64,000 nucleotides of DNA from Flagellimonas sediminis (lineage in GTDB: Bacteria > Bacteroidota > Bacteroidia > Flavobacteriales > Flavobacteriaceae): positions 62,001-126,000 of the forward strand of contig NZ_JAAAMI010000001.1 in NCBI RefSeq assembly GCF_010500845.1, given 5' to 3'. Each line of letters starts with the position of its first letter. Position 1 is the first letter of the stretch. The position numbers and the translations under genes are program-made. Below are positions 27,310 to 35,350 of the stretch, one piece after another. The notes under the pieces are model-generated. The model was not told the origin of the DNA. It saw only the letters and a list, made by a program, of their open reading frames with translations, and did not search any database.

Positions 27310-27780
27310 GTGAAAAACAATAACAATTCCTTGAAAATTGATGGTATCGACAAGAAAATCCTAAGATACCTCATGGAAGATGCCCGTAAACCTATTTTGG
27401 AAATCGCAAGGAACATCGGAATATCTGGGGCCGCCATTCACCAAAGGCTCCGCAAATTGGAAAGTTCCGGGCTTTTGGCCGGTTCCAAGTTCATCATCAA
27501 CCCAAGGATATTGGGCTATACCACTATGGCCTATATCGGTATCTTTTTGGACAAGGCCATGTCCAACCCCAGAGCGGTAAAGGAATTGGAGAAAATTCCC
27601 GAAGTATTGGAATGCCATTATACCACAGGAAACTGGTCCATCTTGATCAAAGTGTTGTGCCGCGACAACGAGCACCTCATGCAGGTCCTCAACAAAAAAA
27701 TCCAACAGATCGAAGGGGTATCCAGAACCGAGACCTTTATTTCCTTGAACCAACAGATTGATAGACAAATTCAAATCTGA
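27310..27780 (+). CDS. Lrp/AsnC-family transcriptional regulator
   Basis: 156 residues, GTG start. The N-terminal winged helix-turn-helix (about 10-65; DKKILRYLMEDARKPILEIA, then SGAAIHQRLRKLE) is followed by an alpha/beta RAM/AsnC ligand-binding domain (about 75-150). Members form octamers that sense an amino acid and bind DNA. Position directly behind the saccharopine-dehydrogenase-like gene suggests control of that gene and perhaps of the nearby alanine dehydrogenase. Confidence 0.9.
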   Translation: MKNNNNSLKIDGIDKKILRYLMEDARKPILEIARNIGISGAAIHQRLRKLESSGLLAGSKFIINPRILGYTTMAYIGIFLDKAMSNPRAVKELEKIPEVLECHYTTGNWSILIKVLCRDNEHLMQVLNKKIQQIEGVSRTETFISLNQQIDRQIQI

Positions 27781-27784
27781 TATT

Positions 27785-27814
27785 TTGATTGAATCTAAAT
27801 AAAGATTACATTTG
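27785..27814 (+). promoter_or_regulatory. Consensus Bacteroidota promoter immediately before a small gene
   Basis: TTG at 27785-27787, a 19-bp spacer, and TACATTTG at 27807-27814 fit the TTG-N19-TAnnTTTG consensus in sequence and spacing. It begins 5 bp after the Lrp-family stop. The -7 box ends 4 bp before the likely start codon at 27819, so transcription would begin at or inside the start codon. Confidence 0.5.
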
Positions 27815-27818
27815 GACC

Positions 27819-28139
27819 ATGGTAGAAATCTATCGGTCCAAATATTATTCGCTTCATCAGGCTTTAGGTGAGCGCGCCTTTTACCTAGATTTTGGGCAAA
27901 AGACCATTCGCATGTCCCTTTGCCAACTCCTTTCGCTTCGGCACAAGGTCATGTCCATTTCCCTAGAATCGCATTTTGATGGCGCCCTCAACAAACACGG
28001 GGTCGAGGTTTTGCTGCTCTGCAACAAGGAACATCTTTTCATTTTGAATACTTTGGAAATCATCGACCTCAAAAATATGGTGGAACACGCTTTCGTAGCC
28101 TTGGGGCTCTCAGCAGAAAGAGAAGTTTTGGCAGTTTAG
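27819..28139 (+). CDS. Conserved-looking small cytoplasmic protein, family not recognised
   Basis: 106 residues from ATG 27819; a TTG-initiated extension to 27789 would overlap the promoter and is not favoured. The protein has alternating strand/helix character (RAFYLDFGQKTIRMSLCQLL, then VEVLLLCNKEHLFILNT) with no signal peptide, membrane segment or metal motif. It sits between the Lrp regulator and ferritin genes on the same strand. The overall pattern recalls small Bacteroidota DUF proteins of the DUF6686 kind, but I cannot make that assignment. Confidence 0.65.
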   Translation: MVEIYRSKYYSLHQALGERAFYLDFGQKTIRMSLCQLLSLRHKVMSISLESHFDGALNKHGVEVLLLCNKEHLFILNTLEIIDLKNMVEHAFVALGLSAEREVLAV

Positions 28140-28252
28140 TTCCTTTCCCATTTTAACCCATCATAAATTACCTTAAAAATCAGGGTGCCACTCTGTTAAA
28201 GCGGACGAAAATTCGTAATTTTAGGATTACAATTACATAAAAACCTATTTAT

Positions 28253-28771
28253 ATGAAAGATATAGCAAGACAAAGCATGAGCATTAAAGTGGAATCCATG
28301 GATTTGCTCAATGCCCAGATCAAGATGGAAGCCCACGCCTCGGCCTCTTATTTGGCCATGGCATCCTGGTGCGAGCAAAATGGGTTTTTTACCAGTGCCA
28401 AATTTTTCTTCAAACAATCGGAAGAAGAACGTGGGCACATGATGAAGATCTTTAATTTTTTGGTGGATACAGGTGGAAGCCCCATTTCTCCTGAGGTTAC
28501 CAATATCAACCATGATTACGCTTCCATTGTGGATGTATTCGAAAACACATTGGAGCATGAGGTTAAGGTGACCAAATCCATCCACAACATTGTAAGAAAA
28601 TCCCGTGAGTTGGGTGATATTACTACGGAACGTTTCTTGGATTGGTTCGTAATGGAGCAAGTGGAGGAGGAGAACACCATCCGTGACATTTTGGATATGA
28701 TCGCCATAACCGGCACTGAAGGTGTTGGTCTGCAGATGATCGATAACCAAGTCGCCAATTGGATTGAATAA
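28253..28771 (+). CDS. ftnA: Ferritin (non-haem, FtnA type)
   Basis: A 172-residue iron-storage protein that assembles as a 24-mer shell. The ferroxidase residues are all present: E26, E59, H62, E103, E135, Q136 and E139. That is the E. coli FtnA set shifted by nine residues because of a longer N-terminus. The EEERGH and MEQVEEE motifs are typical. A bidirectional terminator follows. No Fur-box-like sequence is evident upstream. Confidence 0.94.
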   Translation: MKDIARQSMSIKVESMDLLNAQIKMEAHASASYLAMASWCEQNGFFTSAKFFFKQSEEERGHMMKIFNFLVDTGGSPISPEVTNINHDYASIVDVFENTLEHEVKVTKSIHNIVRKSRELGDITTERFLDWFVMEQVEEENTIRDILDMIAITGTEGVGLQMIDNQVANWIE

Positions 28772-28790
28772 TTCATCCAAAGCATAAAAT

Positions 28791-28816
28791 AAAAAGGGGC
28801 CATATGGCCCCTTTTT
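28791..28816. terminator. Bidirectional terminator between ferritin and the zinc peptidase
   Basis: A 26-bp perfect palindrome: five A, GGGGCCAT, then ATGGCCCC, five T. Both strands end in T runs, so it can stop both convergent transcripts. Confidence 0.9.
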
Positions 28817-28834
28817 TATTGCTATTATTTATTC

Positions 28835-29536
28835 TTAATCCCTGCCTCCAAAAACCTGAAGTCCCCAGTATAGCAAGGAAGCCAAAGCACCTACAGCAGC
28901 GACCAAATAGGTTCTTGCAGCCCATTTGAGGGCGTCTTCGGCACCCGAAAATTCTTCTTGACTCACCATGTGCTTCTGTTTCAACCATACCAATGCCCTT
29001 TTACTGGCATCGTACTCTACAGGTAGGGTGATGAAACTGAACAAGGTTGCAAATCCCATCATGATCAAACCAATCACTGCGATAGTAAATCCGATTCCAC
29101 CAGTAACACCGGTAGCTGCCATAAGGGCAATACCCCCAAACACGATCCATGTGGACATTCCAGAGGTTACGCTAACTACCGGAACCAATTTGGAACGCAT
29201 GGTCAACCATTCATAGGCTTGGGCATGTTGCACCGCGTGGCCACATTCGTGGGCCGCTACGGCAGCGGCAGCGGCATTACGTTGGCTGTAAACGCCTTCA
29301 CTCAAGTTTACCGTTTTGTTTTTAGGATTATAGTGGTCCGTTAACATACCAGGGGTAGAAATGACCTTAACATCATAGATACCGTGGTCGTTCAACATTT
29401 TCTCCGCAATCTCGGCACCGCTCATTCCGTTGCGCAAATGCACTTGGGAATATTTTTTGAACTTACTCTTCAATTGGTTGCTTACCAACCAGCTGACCAG
29501 GGCTATTGCACCGATCAATATATAGTACATCATCAT
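28835..29536 (-). CDS. Membrane zinc metallopeptidase (Zn_peptidase_2-like)
   Basis: A 233-residue membrane protein from one of three consecutive ATGs (29528-29536). One N-terminal transmembrane segment, then the zinc motif HECGH in AAHECGHAVQHA (about 105-116), and three further hydrophobic segments. A GMSGAEIAEKML segment precedes the motif. This is the neutral zinc metallopeptidase family typified by Bacillus YugP; its substrate is unknown. Transcribed alone from the region facing ald. Confidence 0.85.
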   Translation of the reverse strand: MMMYYILIGAIALVSWLVSNQLKSKFKKYSQVHLRNGMSGAEIAEKMLNDHGIYDVKVISTPGMLTDHYNPKNKTVNLSEGVYSQRNAAAAAVAAHECGHAVQHAQAYEWLTMRSKLVPVVSVTSGMSTWIVFGGIALMAATGVTGGIGFTIAVIGLIMMGFATLFSFITLPVEYDASKRALVWLKQKHMVSQEEFSGAEDALKWAARTYLVAAVGALASLLYWGLQVFGGRD

Positions 29537-29629
29537 AACTTTTCTGTTTTTTGCTTTAAGTAAATATACTACAATAACGCAAAAACCCCGCCAATTCATG
29601 ACGGAGCTGTTATACTGACAAAATGTACG

Positions 29630-30733
29630 TTATGCGAATACAGGTTCTTCCAATTGGAAGGCCTCCGCTATTTCTTTGTAGATTACTTCCCCTTCCACGA
29701 TATTGAGTCCCATGGATAAGGATTTATCCATTTTGCAGGCACTACGCCATCCCAAATTAGCCAATTTTAGCACATAGGGCAGTGTTACATTCGTCAAGGC
29801 AACAGTAGAAGTATAAGGCACTGCCCCTGGCATATTGGCTACACAGTAATGGACCACATCGTCTACAATGTAAACGGGATCCTCATGGGTTGTGGGTTTG
29901 GTGGTTTCCACGCATCCTCCTTGATCCACGGCAACATCCACGATTACCGTTCCGGGGCGCATGTCCTTGAGCATGTCCCTGGTAATCAGGTTCGGGGCCT
30001 TTGCACCTTTCAATAGTACACCTCCGATAATAAGGTCGTGGGTCTGTATATGTTTTCTGATATTGAACTCATTAGAAAATTCGGTCACTACATGGCTGGG
30101 CATAATGTCGTTCACCATGCGGAGCTTTTTCATATTCACATCCATAATGGTTACCTGGGCCCCGAGCCCTGCTGCCATTTTTGCAGCCTGGATACCCACG
30201 GTACCAGCCCCGAGTATAAGCACGCGACCGGGAGCCACTCCGGGTACACCTCCCAAAAGTACGCCCCTTCCCTTTACGGGCTTTTCCAAAAATTTGGCTC
30301 CCTGTTGAATGGCCATCCTTCCGGCCACTTCGGACATGGGGGTCAAGAGCGGCAAGGAACCATCTTCATCCTCAACTGTTTCATAAGCGATGCAAATGGC
30401 CTTACTATTGATCATGGCCTTGGTCAATGCCTCGCTTGATGCAAAATGAAAATAAGTGAATATAATTTGTCCTTTTTTAATCAAATGGTATTCTTGCGCA
30501 ATGGGTTCCTTTACCTTCACGATCATATCACTCATGGCATACACCTGACCTATGGTGTCCAAAATTGTAGCCCCGGCACGTTGATAGTCTTGATTGAAAA
30601 AGCCACTGCCTTCACCAGCTCCAGACTGCACATACACGGTGTGGTTGTTCTTTACCAATTCAAAAACCCCTGCTGGTGTCATCCCAACCCGGCTTTCATT
30701 GTTCTTGATCTCTTTTGGTACCCCGACTATCAT
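29630..30733 (-). CDS. ald: Alanine dehydrogenase
   Basis: A 367-residue enzyme from ATG 30731-30733, interconverting L-alanine and pyruvate + ammonia with NAD. The N-terminus is VGVPKEIKNNESRVG with the catalytic/substrate Arg-Lys region. The Rossmann motif is LGAGTVGIQAAKMA (about 174-187), and IVDVAVDQGG and YCVANMPGAVP follow in order. Length matches the family (about 370). Translation could run upstream to 30826, but the extension overlaps a good promoter. Confidence 0.93.
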   Translation of the reverse strand: MIVGVPKEIKNNESRVGMTPAGVFELVKNNHTVYVQSGAGEGSGFFNQDYQRAGATILDTIGQVYAMSDMIVKVKEPIAQEYHLIKKGQIIFTYFHFASSEALTKAMINSKAICIAYETVEDEDGSLPLLTPMSEVAGRMAIQQGAKFLEKPVKGRGVLLGGVPGVAPGRVLILGAGTVGIQAAKMAAGLGAQVTIMDVNMKKLRMVNDIMPSHVVTEFSNEFNIRKHIQTHDLIIGGVLLKGAKAPNLITRDMLKDMRPGTVIVDVAVDQGGCVETTKPTTHEDPVYIVDDVVHYCVANMPGAVPYTSTVALTNVTLPYVLKLANLGWRSACKMDKSLSMGLNIVEGEVIYKEIAEAFQLEEPVFA

Positions 30734-30760
30734 TTTTGATGTTTTTTGATGTTTCTGCGT

Positions 30761-30789
30761 CAAAGTTGAACAAAAAAATTCTATTGCAA
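30761..30789 (-). promoter_or_regulatory. Promoter of ald
   Basis: On the reverse strand, TTG (30787-30789) is followed by an 18-bp spacer and CAACTTTG (30761-30768), one mismatch from TAnnTTTG. The leader would be about 20-25 nt. This position also argues for the downstream ATG as the true ald start. Confidence 0.6.
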
Positions 30790-30810
30790 CAGAAAAAATC
30801 GATAAAAAGT

Positions 30811-30976
30811 AGGGGGTATTGGTCAAAAAACATGATTTTTAACATTTATACCCCTAATTTTAATGGGGTAAAATAATTTTATAATTATTTATTTGATATT
30901 ACCCCTAACTTTTTAGGGGTACAATAGGTAAAAAATAAATAAGCATGCCAAATGGCATGCTTATTAAGGGGTAATT
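30811..30976. repeat. Cluster of GGGGTA motifs and hairpins in the ald-leuS spacer
   Basis: This AT-rich spacer (30734-31020, no gene) holds GGGGTA at 30813, 30865, 30916 and 30968 and its complement TACCCC at 30849 and 30900. Two inverted pairs form hairpins: TACCCC/GGGGTA (30849-30870) and a perfect 9-bp TACCCCTAA/TTAGGGGTA with loop CTTT (30900-30921). The motifs lie upstream of the ald promoter and downstream of leuS. An operator cluster for ald is one reading; function is unproven. Confidence 0.5.
30938..30965 (-). terminator. Terminator of leuS
   Basis: A 12-13-bp stem (AATAAGCATGCC... paired with ...GGCATGCTTATT) lies 55 bp after the leuS stop and is followed on the reverse strand by TTTATTTTTT. 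Confidence 0.8.
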
Positions 30977-31020
30977 GTAAAATTATAAATGAAAATACAC
31001 TTGGAATGGCAAATATGCAC

Positions 31021-34000
31021 CTATCCCACGATATTCACGATCTTACCTGGCACGACGATCACCTTTTTAGGGGCACGTCCCTGTAATTGCTCTAGGGTTT
31101 TTTCGTGGGCCAATACAGCAGCTTCTATCTCTTCCTTCCCCATATCTGCTGGAAATTCCAATTTAAACCTCGTTTTACCATTGAAGGAAATAGGGTATTC
31201 CTTGGTGCTCTCCACCAAATATTTTGCTTCAAACGTAGGGAATGGAGCTTCCGCAATGGACTCCGTATGACCCAATCGCTCCCAAAGCTCTTCGGCAATA
31301 TGGGGCGCATAGGGTGAAACCAAAATGGCCAACGGTTCCAAAATGGATTTGCTGGTACATTTTTGGGCTGTCAATTCATTCACACAGATCATAAAGGTGG
31401 ACACCGAAGTATTGAATGAAAAGTGCTCGATATCATCCTCCACTTTTTTGATGGTCTTGTGCAATGTTTTTAAGTTATCAGCGGTGGGCTCCGCTTCGAC
31501 TCCGCTCAGCGAACCGTCAATAAAGGGAGTGTACAGCTTCCATAGTTTTTTCAAAAAGGAAGATACCCCGGTAATACCTGCCGTGTTCCAAGGTTTGGAT
31601 TGCTCCAATGGCCCCAAGAACATTTCATACAACCGAAGGGAATCCGCTCCATATTCCTCACAAATAGCATCCGGGTTAACGACATTGTATTTGGACTTGG
31701 ACATTTTTTCGACTTCGCGATGAGTCACATATTCATCTTCTTCATTCAATAAGAACTCTGCATCTCCAAATACACCATACATATTAGATTTCCTAAACTT
31801 TGTCTTATCCAAAATATCCGATGTACCTTTCAACATGTCTATTGGTATACGATGCCTTATTATTTGAAAATTGAGTTCATATTCAACTGTTTCTGATTCA
31901 TCATAAAAATTAAATTTCGACAAATCTTCTATACGCTCACGGATAAAATCAAAAACAACTTTTGATTTTTCAGTTTCAACATAACCCAACTTACCTTCCT
32001 CCTCTTCCAAAAGGTCCACCTTTTCAACACTAATAAATAATGGAGCAAAAAGAGAACCTTTACCCACAAAATTACCATTACCTGTCTTTCTTCTTATTCC
32101 TGGTATAACTTGGAAAACAAATGCACTTGTCCCTGTGATCATCCCTTGGTTGATCAACTTTTTAGCATACTCGTCCATGGGCACATAACCCATATCAAAC
32201 ATAAACTTCTGCCAAAAACGGGAATACAACAGGTGGCCGGTAGCATGCTCACTACCTCCTATGTAGAGATCCACATCCTGCCAATAGTCAATGGCTTCCT
32301 TGGAGAAAATGGCCTCGTTGTTTCGGGGATCCATATACCGATTAAAGTATTGGGAGCTTCCCGCCCAACCCGGCATGGTGTTCAATTCCAAAGGAAAAAC
32401 AGTTTTATGATCAATTAATTGATTATTGACCACTGTACATTGTTCTGCGTCCCATGCCCAAACAGTGGCATTGCCCAACGGCGGTTCCCCTGTTTCAGTA
32501 GGGAGGTATTTTTCCACTTCGGGGAGTTCCAACGGCAAATGTTCCAAGTCGATCATCTGCGGCATCCCGTCCACATAATACACCGGAAAGGGTTCCCCCC
32601 AGTATCGCTGACGGCTGAACACCGCATCCCGAAGGCGATAGTTCACTTTGCCCTTGCCCTGACCTATTTTTTCCAATTCGGCAAGGGCTTTTTTGGTGGC
32701 TTCTTTATAGGATAGCCCATTCAAAAAGTCGGAATTGGCGATAATGGTCGTGGCCTTATCGGCAAAAGCCTCTTCGGAAATATCCACACCCTCAAAAATA
32801 TTGGGGATGGGAATGTTGTAATGTTTCGCAAAATCATAGTCGCGTTGGTCCCCACAAGGAACGGCCATCACGGCGCCTGTTCCATAGCTGGCCAACACGT
32901 AGTCGCCAATCCAAATAGGAATGGGTTCCTTAGTGAACGGATGTTCGGCATAGGCTCCCGTAAATACCCCAGAAACCGTTTTTACATCGGCCATACGATC
33001 CCGTTCGGAACGTTTGGCGGTAGCCTCCACATAGGCTTCCACCTCAGCTTTTTGTTCTGGCGTGGTAATTTTGGCCACCAAATCATGTTCTGGGGCCAAG
33101 GTCATAAAGCTCACCCCAAAAATGGTATCAGGGCGGGTGGTGAAGACTTCTATTTGGTAGGGGTGATTGAGCGGAATCGAAATCACATTCTTTTGAGATT
33201 TCTCGCTATCGCTCGAAATGACGCCCTCACCCGAAATCACATTGTTGTCGCTTCGACTACGCTCAGCGTCCAATACGTTAAAGGTAACCGAAGCCCCTTC
33301 GGAGCGACCGATCCAGTTGGTTTGGGAATCCTTCAACGGTTGTGGCCAGTCAATTTTATCCAGACCATCCAACAAACGCTGGGCATAAGCGGTGATGCGC
33401 ATGCTCCATTGCGTCATTTTTTTACGGATTACCGGGTGGCCTCCACGTTCAGAGACACCGTTCACAATTTCATCATTGGCCAAAACGGTACCCAAGGCCG
33501 GACACCAATTTACTTCGGTATCCGCCAAATAGGTCAACCTGTATTTTAAAAGGATTTCCTGTTTTTTCTTATCCGAAAAATTGTTCCATTCCCCAGCATT
33601 GAACATTGGCGTATCATCATCACAAGCAGCTATGACATTCGCATTTCCCTCTTTTTCAAAAACGAAAATCAAAGTAGAGATATCCTCTGCCTTGTCTGAT
33701 TTTTTATTGTACCACGAATGGAACAGTTGGATAAAAATCCACTGGGTCCATTTGTAATATTGTGGGTTGGAGGTACGCACCTCTCGGCTCCAATCAAAGG
33801 AAAAACCTAATTGATCTAACTGCTCCCGATATCTTTTGATGTTGTTTTCCGTAGTGATGGCCGGGTGCTGTCCTGTTTGGATGGCATACTGTTCCGCGGG
33901 CAATCCGAAGGAATCATAGCCCATGGGATGCAACACGTTGAAGCCCTTATGTCTTTTGTAGCGCGAATAGATATCCGTGGCAATATAGCCCAGCGGGTGC

Positions 34001-34152
34001 CCCACGTGCAATCCTGCCCCCGAAGGATAGGGGAACATGGACAATGCATAAAATTTGGGTTTATCTGAATGGTTGGAAGCCTTAAAGGTTTCATGCTCTG
34101 CCCAATACTTCTGCCACTTGGCTTCAATTTCACGGAAATTGTAGTTCATCAT
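31021..34152 (-). CDS. leuS: Leucyl-tRNA synthetase with repeat-derived insertions
   Basis: A 1043-residue class I synthetase, roughly 100 residues longer than I expect for Flavobacteria. The catalytic HVGH (about 51-54), the CP1 editing domain starting after IGRSEG, TTRPDT (about 339-344) and KMSKSK (about 818) are present, so activity is likely. Three unusual segments are seen: residues about 295-320 (editing-domain hairpin) and about 881-888 are encoded by fragments of a dispersed DNA repeat, and residues about 675-810 (before KMSKS) are encoded by visibly AT-richer DNA. The frame is open throughout. Single gene, own terminator. Confidence 0.95.
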   Translation of the reverse strand: MMNYNFREIEAKWQKYWAEHETFKASNHSDKPKFYALSMFPYPSGAGLHVGHPLGYIATDIYSRYKRHKGFNVLHPMGYDSFGLPAEQYAIQTGQHPAITTENNIKRYREQLDQLGFSFDWSREVRTSNPQYYKWTQWIFIQLFHSWYNKKSDKAEDISTLIFVFEKEGNANVIAACDDDTPMFNAGEWNNFSDKKKQEILLKYRLTYLADTEVNWCPALGTVLANDEIVNGVSERGGHPVIRKKMTQWSMRITAYAQRLLDGLDKIDWPQPLKDSQTNWIGRSEGASVTFNVLDAERSRSDNNVISGEGVISSDSEKSQKNVISIPLNHPYQIEVFTTRPDTIFGVSFMTLAPEHDLVAKITTPEQKAEVEAYVEATAKRSERDRMADVKTVSGVFTGAYAEHPFTKEPIPIWIGDYVLASYGTGAVMAVPCGDQRDYDFAKHYNIPIPNIFEGVDISEEAFADKATTIIANSDFLNGLSYKEATKKALAELEKIGQGKGKVNYRLRDAVFSRQRYWGEPFPVYYVDGMPQMIDLEHLPLELPEVEKYLPTETGEPPLGNATVWAWDAEQCTVVNNQLIDHKTVFPLELNTMPGWAGSSQYFNRYMDPRNNEAIFSKEAIDYWQDVDLYIGGSEHATGHLLYSRFWQKFMFDMGYVPMDEYAKKLINQGMITGTSAFVFQVIPGIRRKTGNGNFVGKGSLFAPLFISVEKVDLLEEEEGKLGYVETEKSKVVFDFIRERIEDLSKFNFYDESETVEYELNFQIIRHRIPIDMLKGTSDILDKTKFRKSNMYGVFGDAEFLLNEEDEYVTHREVEKMSKSKYNVVNPDAICEEYGADSLRLYEMFLGPLEQSKPWNTAGITGVSSFLKKLWKLYTPFIDGSLSGVEAEPTADNLKTLHKTIKKVEDDIEHFSFNTSVSTFMICVNELTAQKCTSKSILEPLAILVSPYAPHIAEELWERLGHTESIAEAPFPTFEAKYLVESTKEYPISFNGKTRFKLEFPADMGKEEIEAAVLAHEKTLEQLQGRAPKKVIVVPGKIVNIVG
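31492..31511. repeat. Dispersed-repeat 20-mer inside leuS, copy 1
   Basis: The 20 bases CGCTTCGACTCCGCTCAGCG have complementary CGCT/AGCG ends and differ by one base from copy 2 at 33249-33268. In the leuS frame this copy encodes SLSGVEAE, just before the DNLKTLHKTIKK segment of the C-terminal domain. Confidence 0.8.
33195..33270. repeat. Dispersed-repeat patch inside leuS, copy 2
   Basis: GAGATTTCTCGC (33195) and TCGAAATGAC (33213-33222) are followed by the 20-mer CGCTTCGACTACGCTCAGCG (33249-33268). The same words, GAGATTTCTCGC and TCGAAATGAC, recur in the spacer upstream of leuS. Here the 20-mer is read in a different frame from copy 1, giving AERSRS. Confidence 0.8.
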
Positions 34153-34180
34153 ACTTCTTTATGGTAATTTGTCACATCGA

Positions 34181-34294
34181 GCCCTACGACTACCTGCCGT
34201 CCGGCAGGCGGGCGCTCAGGGCAAACTCCGGTTGAGATGTCTCAATCATAATGGAAGAGATTTCTCGCCCCAAATTATCAGGACTCGAAATGAC
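34181..34294. repeat. Composite (nested) repeat in the leuS-ftsX spacer
   Basis: The divergent leuS-ftsX spacer (34153-34384) holds no gene. It contains CGACTAC (34187-34193) and GCTCAG (34214-34219), the two halves of the leuS 20-mer core, separated by 20 bp that include the perfect palindrome CCTGCCG/CGGCAGG (34193-34208). GAGATTTCTCGC (34257-34268) and TCGAAATGAC (34285-34294) follow. It looks like one repeat inserted into another, sitting in the leuS promoter/leader region. Confidence 0.7.
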
Positions 34295-34384
34295 TATAAA
34301 ATGTATCTCTTTTCGAGTTGCAAAAATAGGTTTAATCCCCTAAATACAATTTACTTTTCTATTTTTACGTACTGATTCCACGCT

Positions 34385-35263
34385 ATGAGCCAATATATTG
34401 AACGATATCAGCGAAGAAAACTGATCTCCTCCTATTTTTCCGTGGTCTTGAGTATCGCCCTTGTGCTATTTTTACTGGGTGTACTTGGACTTTTGGTGCT
34501 GAACACCAAAAAGTTGGCGGACCATTTTAAGGAGCAGATCACCATTTCAGTCTTCCTGAAGGACAATGCAAAACCTGTGGAAATTGATCAATTGCAGAAA
34601 AGTTTGGCTCTGGCCGAGTACACCAAAACGGCCGAATATATCTCCAAGGAAGATGCCGCGGAGCAATATAGTGAGGATATTGGGGAGAATTTTGTGGAGT
34701 TTTTGGGGTACAACCCGCTTCAAAATTCCATTGATATACATTTGAAGGCCGATTTTGTTTCCCCGGAACAGATTGAACAGATTGCGGGCGATCTGGCCTC
34801 CAAAACCTATGTGGAAGAAGTGAGTTATGACAAGCCCTTGATCGAACTACTGAACGACAATGCCCGAAAAATCAGTCTTTGGATCTTAGTGGCATGTGCC
34901 ATTTTTACAGTGATTGCCGTATTGCTCATCAACAGTTCCATTCGATTGTCCATTTATTCCAAACGATTCATTATCAAGACCATGCAAATGGTGGGGGCCA
35001 CCAAAACTTTTATCCGAAGACCTTTTATCTGGACAAACATCAAATTGGGAATGGTAGGTGCCGTGGTAGCCTTGATCGCTTTGGGTATTTTGATCTATTA
35101 CATCAACAAGAATTTTCCCGAGTTGAACCTGTTCAGTGAATATATGATTCTTATCTTTTTGTTTGTGGGGGTATTTGGTTTGGGAGTGATCATTTCGTGG
35201 GCGAGCACCCATTTTGCCACCCAACGTTTCCTTAATCTTAGGACAGATGATCTTTACTATTAG
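34385..35263 (+). CDS. ftsX: Cell-division ABC transporter permease FtsX
   Basis: A 292-residue membrane protein with an N-terminal cytoplasmic tail, first TM about 22-44, a periplasmic domain (about 45-165) and three C-terminal TMs (about 170-275). The FtsX signature SIYSKRFIIKTMQMVGAT lies near 188-205. With the FtsE ATPase, which is not in this window, it activates septal peptidoglycan hydrolases. It is the first gene in the Bacteroidota-typical ftsX-DUF3098-uppP-truB group. Confidence 0.93.
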   Translation: MSQYIERYQRRKLISSYFSVVLSIALVLFLLGVLGLLVLNTKKLADHFKEQITISVFLKDNAKPVEIDQLQKSLALAEYTKTAEYISKEDAAEQYSEDIGENFVEFLGYNPLQNSIDIHLKADFVSPEQIEQIAGDLASKTYVEEVSYDKPLIELLNDNARKISLWILVACAIFTVIAVLLINSSIRLSIYSKRFIIKTMQMVGATKTFIRRPFIWTNIKLGMVGAVVALIALGILIYYINKNFPELNLFSEYMILIFLFVGVFGLGVIISWASTHFATQRFLNLRTDDLYY

Positions 35264-35350
35264 ATATGAGATTTTAGACCGCCGCGCTATCAGATATAAG
35301 ACTGCACAACCTATAGCCTACGCTGGGAAACTTTTCTTTAAATTTGTGCC

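Noticed and set aside
30734..31020. CRISPR-like repeat cluster in the ald-leuS spacer
   Set aside because: The repeated words are only 6-9 bases, in both orientations and unevenly spaced, with no spacer-repeat regularity and no cas genes.
32821..33549. 242-codon plus-strand open frame inside leuS
   Set aside because: It lies wholly antisense to well-supported leuS and has His/Gly/Arg-rich composition with no domain pattern, as expected for a shadow frame.
35264..35340. Similar AGATATGAGA / AGATATAAGA words between ftsX and DUF3098
   Set aside because: Two short AT-rich near-copies about 27 bp apart are too weak to call an element.
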